Below, one piece after another: positions 9,101 through 11,463 of a stretch of DNA of 11,463 nt. The first letter of the stretch is position 1; each line of letters opens with the position of its first letter. Origin of the DNA: Hyphochytrium catenoides. Taxonomy: Eukaryota > Sar > Hyphochytriomycetes > Hyphochytriales > Hyphochytriaceae. The translations under genes were made by a program, and so were the position numbers. Where the stretch lies: assembly GCA_900088475.1 (NCBI GenBank), contig FLMG01003771.1:1107-12569 (forward strand). The letters are read 5' to 3'. The notes under the pieces are model-generated. The model was not told the DNA's origin and searched no databases. It saw nothing but the letters and a program-made list of their open reading frames with translations.

Positions 9101-11440
9101 CTCTAGACCAAAGCTCACTATCAGCTTGACATCTGCATGGCCCAAGCGTCCCCCACCAAGGCCCGTCTCCTTGCCTAGGAGACAGTCGTCAACGACGTAA
9201 ACTAGTCAGTGATAGATTAGGGCTAAGTCACGAAGGATAAGAATACGAGGATCACTTGCCACCCAACGGAAGGTAGCCAAACGGGGGCGCTCAAAGGTAG
9301 AGCTAAGAGTTTAGGCGCAATGGTACGCTTGAGAGGAGGGTGTGACATGCTGGGAGATAGAAAAGGTCAAAGTGAAATACTATGCAAGTGGCAAGATGAG
9401 GATAGGCTGCACCTAGGCGCCTCGACAGCTGCGAGCAGAGATTGGCTAGGAAGATGCCAATCCTATCGCTCCAAGGACCGGTGTTAGACGGATGGAAATA
9501 CGTCCTGATCTTGTAAAGGAGCTGCTGCAGCCTGATATAGAATGCTTAATAAAGATATTATACACTTTCAAATAGGCTACCACAAAGGACATCAGGGGTC
9601 GTTCGGTTCCATCTTGCCCAACAAACCAATCACCCAGCACCTGTGGCTTTGCCGCTTTTATGGCATTCTCTCCCTCCCTCGAAGCTTAGCAGCTGTTGCC
9701 TAACCCTGCCAGTTCGAAAGGATCTTCCTTTCCGCCATTGCTTACCTGGCAGCGCTAGCTGAGACACCTGCACCTGGAATGGACGATGCTTAGAAGTTAA
9801 GAGGGCAACAGGATGAAGAAGAGTGGCCTTTGCAAAGCTGAAAAGATATATACTTAGAAGGCAAATATCTTAGCAATGACACATTTGCTGACAATTTGTC
9901 GGGCCCCCATGCATTACATAAAGCATAGAGGTGAGTGGCGGTGTTACGTTTAGAGGTCGGAGAAGAACCTGGTAGACTTTCAACAAGAGCGACAAGGGAC
10001 CAACAATAAGATCCTAAGTAAAGAGCTTACCCTCCGGATCCTCGGTGACGTCCATCATGTAGACTATAAGCTTAGCCATCTTCCGGACCCTATTGGTGGC
10101 GTATTGTTTCTGACCATACACAGTATATTGGGACGGAAGAGAGCGAGTTCCGGGAGCGCTAGGATCTTTATTGGACTGGAGGCTGAAGATTATGAGAGGT
10201 TAGTAATGTAGAATACTGCTAGTAAGTGGAAGGTGAGAAGGCATCCTTGGGAACATAAGATAACAGTTTGCAAGAAAACGCAGCTAGCTCCAGCATCGTT
10301 GTACACATATATAACATGGGTTTCAAGGTCAGTGATGTTCCGCCAGAGAGTAGTTAGAACAGTACTGACTCTAAAGAGTGAAGGAAAAAGGAATAACCCA
10401 TTGATTTATAGAGAAGGGCGATCGTCCGCGCTGCTCAGCTGATAATGGCGGATGGGCCAAAGTGAATAACCGGTGAAAAGAAACAAACCAGAAAGGACAA
10501 GAGGAGACTATTGAGGTCTGGATAGGATGTTTCTCGTGCGAGTAGAAGGCGACCAACCTTAAGGAGGTTAGCACTCTTGAGAAAAGGAAAGGCTGAAACG
10601 GTTCCCAGCTGAACCCTTTCAGTTGTTTCGCAGCTCTGCAAAAAAGAATAAACCAATGCGTATCCCACTCTGGACAGTAATCCACCGTTCCCCAAAGGGC
10701 AATCCAATCCGAGATCCAGGACGGCTCGTAATGAGCACATGTAGGTAGGAAGAGACAGAGGAGACCTGCAAGCGTAATCAGGTCAATTTCAGACAGAGGT
10801 CAACCCATTTCTGATCGAAGAGGAGCAATCTATAGGTACTGTACTCATGTTATTGGTGAACACTAAGATCAGGGTTCAGACTAGCATACCTTGGGCCTGG
10901 AAGATCATCATACTGTGCGGATTCCGCATGTTCGGCATCAGATGGGCAACAATCTCAGCGCTCGCAGATTCCGGAAAGTAATGACTGAGTCAACGAGACA
11001 GAGATGCATGTTACTGACCACAAGGCTAGGTAGCGTGCAGGACAGATTGGGTTTATGCAGAGGAATGATCTGCTTCACGAGGAGAACGGTAAATGGTCGC
11101 TCTAAACCATAGAAGAGGGGGAAGGGCAGCTAATGGGTTTCAAAGAGACCGTAGAAAGACCAAGCATCACCTGAACGACGACACAAGAGCTAATTAAGAG
11201 TGCACAAATACAGAGAAGCAAGCAGGATACGAACCGAGCCACGTCAGCAAAGGCCGTAAGGGCAGAAGAGTGCTGCCTGTCAATGTGTTGACTTGAAAGA
11301 GCAGGTGTTCTAAGTGGCGGGTAGATATACTGCACCATATAGTCTAGTAGAGGACGCCAAGGAATTGAAAGGACTTTCTCTCTTGCCAACTGATGATGTC
11401 TCTTTTTCAAGAGAAGAGTCATTGCCTTCAAAAGCTTGGT
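1..11440 (-). CDS. PSME4/BLM10: Proteasome activator PA200/Blm10 family protein, partial at both ends, about 38 exons
   Basis: Members of this family are single-chain HEAT-repeat domes. They bind the alpha-ring of the 20S proteasome without ATP, open its gate, and promote ubiquitin-independent degradation, including of acetylated histones; they act in nucleus and cytosol. Successive minus-strand exons match the human protein in order. Landmarks are IPWRPLLDYM, YFHPSN.G.W, ALYSKS, YPTDSRSLP, QWHQPSQEEI, LIRLSCHSYSTVRKEAQ, AEILAGIMR, RDATISWLM and REVQDAARNSLS. Coding pieces, 5' to 3': 11440-11231, 11101-11079, 10984-10890, 10765-10558, 10182-10031, 9773-9746, 9531-9413, 9174-9098, 8968-8855, 8686-8609, 8360-8204, 8127-7964, 7899-7642, 7436-7239, 7034-6951, 6842-6704, 6503-6262, 6075-5807, 5707-5384 (doubtful), 5311-5176, 4977-4795, 4686-4660, 4587-4404, 4142-3907, 3782-3681, 3508-3396, 3110-3027, 2865-2814, 2624-2469, 2347-2241, 2164-2069, 1859-1658, 1441-1315, 1076-1005, 898-753, 490-347, 258-174, 112-1. 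The start codon and C-terminal tail are outside. Family assignment is very secure; individual splice sites are hand predictions. Confidence 0.93.
174..258 (-). other. Exon with REVQDAARNSLS
   Basis: LVDKHREVQDAARNSLS matches human EDEQLEVREMAATTLSG, the start of the bromodomain-like region of PA200. The acceptor ccctctggcag is preceded by ctaac. Donor CTTAGTG|gtaagg in phase 1. Confidence 0.93.
347..490 (-). other. Exon with WHSKAAILKYSSTFVAFNGF
   Basis: Forty-eight codons match human [20 protein letters not shown]. The acceptor gatttttcag is preceded by a tactaac branch-like sequence. Donor gtattg in phase 0. Confidence 0.94.
753..898 (-). other. Exon with YLIPLLPIVFHSQNFADIEV
   Basis: It corresponds to human [20 protein letters not shown] and the repeat after it, ending NGARFLYEQ. 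Acceptor ccctttctgcag, donor gtgagg in phase 0. Confidence 0.92.
1005..1076 (-). other. Exon with RDATISWLMTTVLL
   Basis: It encodes DKSLEEEKRRRDATISWLM, aligned with human [20 protein letters not shown]. Acceptor ccctgatgacag, donor CTAG|gtaaga; phase 1 at both ends. Confidence 0.92.
1315..1441 (-). other. Exon with DIPKRWIQALVDEVKTLV
   Basis: It matches human HVPEFTARILEKLKPLM, with the expected spacing from the previous exon. Acceptor ctttatatcag, donor AGAG|gtaacg in phase 1. The same frame stays open through flanking intron sequence (1115-1603), which is coincidental. Confidence 0.9.
1658..1859 (-). other. Exon with LRDPLVSSFSSPYQACRQEA
   Basis: It starts SDQFSHQTKWLQLLQPLL and ends SPYQACRQEAGRCLYLICTQ. 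This corresponds to human QQEWRVPELLHRLL and YKNVRERIGSVLTYIF. Donor gttaac in phase 0, immediately followed by an in-frame stop if unspliced. Confidence 0.93.
2069..2164 (-). other. Exon with RRNPEVLAPLLDYV
   Basis: It matches human SRDPRKLHWLFELLLESP. Acceptor tttgtgatttag, donor GAAAG|gtgctg; phase 2 at both ends. Confidence 0.88.
2241..2347 (-). other. Exon with GDWVDAIR
   Basis: SVCLEALRKIMPIVSL followed by GDWVDAIR matches human LWELLCPLLRTALSN and NDWGACIAT. Acceptor gactctctcag, donor ATCAG|gtcaga, phase 2. Confidence 0.9.
2469..2624 (-). other. Exon with QRISVCAAAEILAGIMRAG
   Basis: Fifty-two codons begin GLYKVIGAPFLNGILPHVYR and contain QRISVCAAAEILAGIMRAG. This is human GIFRNF....L and TQRCVAEIIAGLIRGS, a hallmark of the family. 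Both ends are in phase 0; donor gtactt. Confidence 0.95.
2814..2865 (-). other. Short exon with SFSISHVLLVK
   Basis: Fifty-two bases follow the pyrimidine-rich acceptor acccctactctag. They end HVLLVK, which joins the next exon as VLLVKGLYK, the human FCLFKGIFR. Donor gtgaga in phase 0. A longer version reaching about 3005 stays open but breaks phase. Confidence 0.65.
3027..3110 (-). other. Exon SLEEGAGGGGTRSQLSAAVD
   Basis: A glycine-rich loop is followed by the helix SAAVDSILREVA. It links the two conserved exons in phase 2 at both ends and uses a strong gtaagc donor. Human PA200 has no equally long loop here, so it is either a lineage insertion or partly misjudged. Confidence 0.6.
3111..3395 (-). 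other. Intron of 285 nt, poorly defined acceptor
   Basis: It starts with a perfect gtgagt and would end at the unusual acceptor aatgtaag. A pyrimidine-rich gcttttcag acceptor at about 3191 is followed by an open stretch, so an extra exon may be present. I see no other feature here. Confidence 0.45.
3396..3508 (-). other. Exon with ILSADFLLALSKALVYDHKD
   Basis: It aligns with human [20 protein letters not shown]. Acceptor aactgtgatag in phase 0, donor CATAA|gtgagt in phase 2. The preceding intron (3509-3680) is phase-compatible, yet the human protein has some 75 more residues at that junction. Confidence 0.78.
3681..3782 (-). other. Exon NIFMDNIASDIDSLQKFGL
   Basis: Thirty-four codons match human FFVENLNHDAIVVRKMAIS and end ALSRVLAMTKTH, as in human GILKQLKRTHK. 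Acceptor gcgccttag, perfect donor gtaagt, phase 0. Confidence 0.92.
3907..4142 (-). other. Exon with WRYQLLRSASLLAILPSD
   Basis: The second half, from HRLIESVELI through WRYQLLRSASLLAILPSD, matches human [20 protein letters not shown] and the helix after it. The first half (about 35 residues, cysteine- and proline-containing) is divergent and its acceptor, aagcttataacag, is less sure. Donor gttagt in phase 0. Confidence 0.8.
4404..4587 (-). other. Exon with RYVANDWSLLSLFLPLL
   Basis: It matches human CLANLHDWDCIVQTWPAIV, then a charged helix (LEKQEKTQSRLQSLFLSYL) matching KPSIVRLFDDLAEKI. Donor TATG|gtaagt in phase 1. A 111-codon open frame overlapping it at 4400-4735 is out of register and not the gene. 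Confidence 0.88.
4660..4686 (-). other. 27-nt microexon PGVTLRASA
   Basis: Nine codons lie between acceptor tcctaatgttag and donor GCG|gtagct, phase 0 on both sides. They correspond to the short human QFKGALYCLL segment. Skipping it would keep the frame, so inclusion rests on homology and splice sites. Confidence 0.6.
4795..4977 (-). other. Exon with LIRLSCHSYSTVRKEAQNSL
   Basis: Sixty-one codons match human [20 protein letters not shown], then REQIPSFVKVLGEDV matches RDIIPLVLEFLRPD. This is one of the two best-conserved blocks. Donor gtaaga in phase 0. Confidence 0.95.
5176..5328 (-). other. Exon with DIPRRNMIERLDIHLESW
   Basis: It aligns with human QHIRALLIDRVMLQHELR. The better acceptor, ttactcttag at 5329, gives 51 codons beginning LWHVLSLL and keeps a conserved tryptophan, but starts in phase 0. 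An acceptor tactaag at 5312 restores the phase with the doubtful upstream segment. Donor GAG|gtagga in phase 0. Confidence 0.8.
5384..5707 (-). other. Unresolved coding segment
   Basis: One frame stays open from acceptor gttctttctag to a weak AAGAG|gtctta donor and keeps phase with both neighbours (phase 2). However, an excellent internal intron, gtaagc at 5480 to tttctag at 5414, would break that frame. Taking it requires a different frame (KRWVVNKASRHEYIY...) from an aaaag acceptor at 5574. I cannot decide; neither translation clearly resembles the family. Confidence 0.35.
5807..6075 (-). other. Exon with TKSMGKLIVIISKLL
   Basis: Eighty-nine codons start ITALNKLFQEP and run through LCHRATNYLLEKKE and TKSMGKLIVIISKLL. 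This parallels human VIRKLLNHIL and TKSLFLIIKIIGDLL. It ends at a perfect gtaagt donor in phase 2. Confidence 0.92.
6262..6503 (-). other. Exon with QWHQPSQEEIAFASLLL
   Basis: It contains WATPVDWDHVECQWHQPSQE and the helix IAFASLLLSE, matching human IQWHVPSSEEVSFAFYLLD. It ends with WRQSLQVINHGVRGALSALQ, the human DDILQSLTIVHNCLIG helix. Donor gtgggt in phase 0. Confidence 0.93.
6504..6703 (-). other. Probable GC-AG intron
   Basis: The donor reads AAAG|gcaaga, the usual context of GC-AG introns, and the acceptor ends accttttcag. Phases on both sides are 1, and joining gives SIINK-GKLWTQW. The only GT alternative, GGA|gtctac, would remove the conserved SLP. Confidence 0.65.
6704..6842 (-). 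other. Exon with the LL..TLKSL...YPTD motif
   Basis: It encodes a HEAT repeat with KKVRKAACK followed by LLRQTLKSLLKVYPTDSRSL, clearly human [20 protein letters not shown]. No GT donor fits before the in-frame TGA at the end. An AAAG|gcaaga GC donor fits and leaves phase 1, matching the next exon. Confidence 0.9.
6951..7034 (-). other. Exon WYLRLMAGLTREAGPVLLKY
   Basis: Twenty-eight codons parallel human LLWNLQLLSEITRVDGRKLL. Acceptor ttttaacttcag, donor CGCACT|gtatgc; both ends in phase 0. Confidence 0.92.
7239..7436 (-). other. Exon ALRRVHSF to an acidic serine-rich end
   Basis: It starts ALRRVHSFISSS and contains AACTFTRPEASLARIFPFL, matching human ALQKVFNFSTS and CRAAVKCCPEESLKLFVP. It ends in a charged stretch, RENSDSE, before a gtcagc donor in phase 0. 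Confidence 0.9.
7642..7899 (-). other. Exon ending LLYQLLGQMDAQLHEK
   Basis: Eighty-six codons are open. The last third aligns without gaps to human FSTILTQCSKEIFMV, and the following exon continues the match. The first part (FIFSLVN onward) is less similar, and its acceptor attcgcag is one of two possible; the other, at a tctatcag, gives a different frame that stops. Confidence 0.75.
7964..8127 (-). other. Exon ending LSDWSLQLLDK
   Basis: A serine/proline-rich loop is followed by SQEETEELYQECWRANDAL and LSDWSLQLLDK. This corresponds to the acidic helix and FEDFVLQFMDR of human PA200. Phase 1 in, phase 0 out; donor gtagta. Confidence 0.85.
8204..8360 (-). other. Exon with the LPGID motif
   Basis: It contains LLSATLPGIDVSDSNKT, matching human LLMRALPGVDPNDFSKC, then a helix ending IGE. 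The acceptor has a branch-like ctaac 16 bases before ctttctacag. Donor GAAG|gtgact in phase 1. Confidence 0.93.
8609..8686 (-). other. Exon YMALDESATHLTHQAPSAL
   Basis: Twenty-six codons match human TYPALETLTEPHQLTATLSC residue by residue in pattern. Both ends are in phase 0; acceptor catttgctttag, donor gtaatc. Confidence 0.92.
8855..8968 (-). other. Exon with ALYSKS
   Basis: Thirty-eight codons start GIQALYSKSQ and continue through a helix-turn-helix ending TLIEK. This parallels human AMFSKTGSLEAAQALQNLA. Both ends are in phase 0; donor gtgagc. Confidence 0.92.
9098..9174 (-). other. Exon GKETGLGGGRLGHADVKL
   Basis: A short glycine-rich loop leads into HADVKLIVSFGLEL, aligned with human TDQDVTDFVQCIIQPVLL. 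Donor gtacgt in phase 0; acceptor gtctcctag. It replaces a longer linker in the human protein. Confidence 0.85.
9413..9531 (-). other. Exon with the signature YFHPSN motif
   Basis: It encodes LQQLLYKIRTYFHPSNTGPW and then a helix ending SQLSRRL. This matches human SFYHPSNNGRW and VVRRL, the most recognisable block of the family. The phase-1 end at CTAG|gtgcag fits the next exon. Confidence 0.93.
9746..9773 (-). other. 28-nt microexon
   Basis: It lies between acceptor cgtccattccag and donor CCAG|gtaagc and encodes AGVSASAA plus split codons. It converts phase 1 into phase 2, exactly what its neighbours need, and gives the linker length expected before the YFHPSN exon. Confidence 0.75.
10031..10182 (-). 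other. Exon with VRKMAKLIVYMMD
   Basis: A polar N-terminal half (SLQSNKDPSAPG) precedes VRKMAKLIVYMMD, the helix before the YHPSN block in plant and animal homologues. It ends with a strong gtaagc donor in phase 1. Confidence 0.82.
10183..10557 (-). other. Longest intron, 375 nt
   Basis: It runs from a weak gttggt donor to an acceptor ending taatcttcag, phase 2 on both sides. The upstream exon frame stays open for about 60 codons into it, but that extension does not resemble the family. I see no other gene, repeat or RNA here. A further small exon cannot be excluded. Confidence 0.6.
10558..10765 (-). other. Exon with the conserved FLPT and W-rich helices
   Basis: It begins GLLCLFLPT and contains WISDWIALWG and CPEWDTHWFILFCRAAK. 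This parallels human FLPT, LWFDELIGLWV and the FARLA helix. The acceptor is gattacgcttgcag. The donor AAG|gttggt is weak, but the phase-2 end fits the next exon. Confidence 0.85.
10890..10984 (-). other. Exon with the YFP..A..EI block
   Basis: It encodes YFPESASAEIVAHLMP followed by NMRNPHSMMIFQAQ, matching human YFP.DAT.EM and the repeat after it. The acceptor is gttgactcag and the donor CCCAAG|gtatgc, leaving phase 1, which fits the next exon. Confidence 0.82.
11079..11101 (-). other. Candidate 23-nt microexon
   Basis: The stretch lies between an acceptor ending ggtttag and a gtgaag donor and encodes SDHLPFS plus two bases. The flanking exons end in phase 0 and begin in phase 2, so they cannot be joined directly; an exon of this length modulo 3 is required and this one fits. 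Other small exons are not excluded. Confidence 0.45.
11231..11440 (-). other. Exon 1 of the window: N-terminal HEAT-like repeats
   Basis: Seventy codons are open after an acceptor ending caatcaatag. They include LSIPWRPLLDYMVQYIYPP, which matches the W+PLYDL block near the N-terminus of PA200. The piece ends at a gtatcc donor in phase 0. Family members have roughly 100 or more residues before this point, so upstream exons lie outside the window. Confidence 0.8.
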
Positions 11441-11463
11441 CTATTGATTGCCAAAGCAAGAGA

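Noticed and set aside
9175-9412. Open stretch reading like a helix (DPRILILRDLALIYH) inside an intron
   Set aside because: The flanking exons join in matching phase and homology is continuous without it; no donor and acceptor pair fits the stretch.
10891-11112. 73-codon plus-strand open frame
   Set aside because: It is antisense to PA200 exons and introns, with no family resemblance.
1-11463. Pseudogene, bacterial operon or mobile-element interpretation
   Set aside because: Confident exons have no stops and phases agree, so decay is not indicated. No long uninterrupted genes or ribosome-binding sites exist, and I saw no terminal repeats, transposase or reverse-transcriptase motifs.

Overview
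The window lies inside one large eukaryotic protein-coding gene on the minus strand. The protein is a proteasome activator of the PA200/Blm10 family (PSME4 in animals), an alpha-solenoid of HEAT-like repeats that caps the 20S proteasome. Translated exons follow the family from near the N-terminus (right edge) to just before the C-terminal domain (left edge). The first coding exons lie beyond base 11440. The last roughly 100 residues, which in relatives carry the proteasome-docking tail, lie beyond base 1. No second gene, RNA gene, mobile element or plus-strand gene is supported.

By hand I built a model of about 38 exons and 37 introns, giving about 5.3 kb of coding sequence or some 1,770 residues. 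Exons run from 23 to about 320 nt. Introns run from about 60 to 375 nt, most of them 70 to 260. They begin with GT (one probably with GC), end with AG, and several carry a CTAAC- or CTGAC-like branch point. Reading phases agree across nearly every junction and the confident exons contain no stop codon, so the gene looks intact.

Layout from right to left (protein N to C): 11440-10031, N-terminal helical repeats; 9773-8855, the region around the conserved YFHPSN motif; 8686-6704, repeats of the N-terminal half; 6503-4404, the central region with the conserved QWH.PS..E and LIRLS..SYSTVR..AQ blocks; 4142-2469, the C-terminal half up to the QR..(A)AEI.AG block; 2347-1, the last repeats and the start of the bromodomain-like region, ending in a basic patch.

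Two stretches are unresolved. One is 5312-5806, where two incompatible reading frames both stay open. The other is 3111-3680, where about 70-80 residues present in human PA200 have no recognisable counterpart.

The organism is a eukaryote with an intron-crowded but compact gene and mixed base composition. An intron-rich fungus, alga or other protist would fit, and large vertebrate-type introns are absent. I cannot name the lineage from this sequence. Similarity statements rest on comparison with the human protein from memory, not on a database search.
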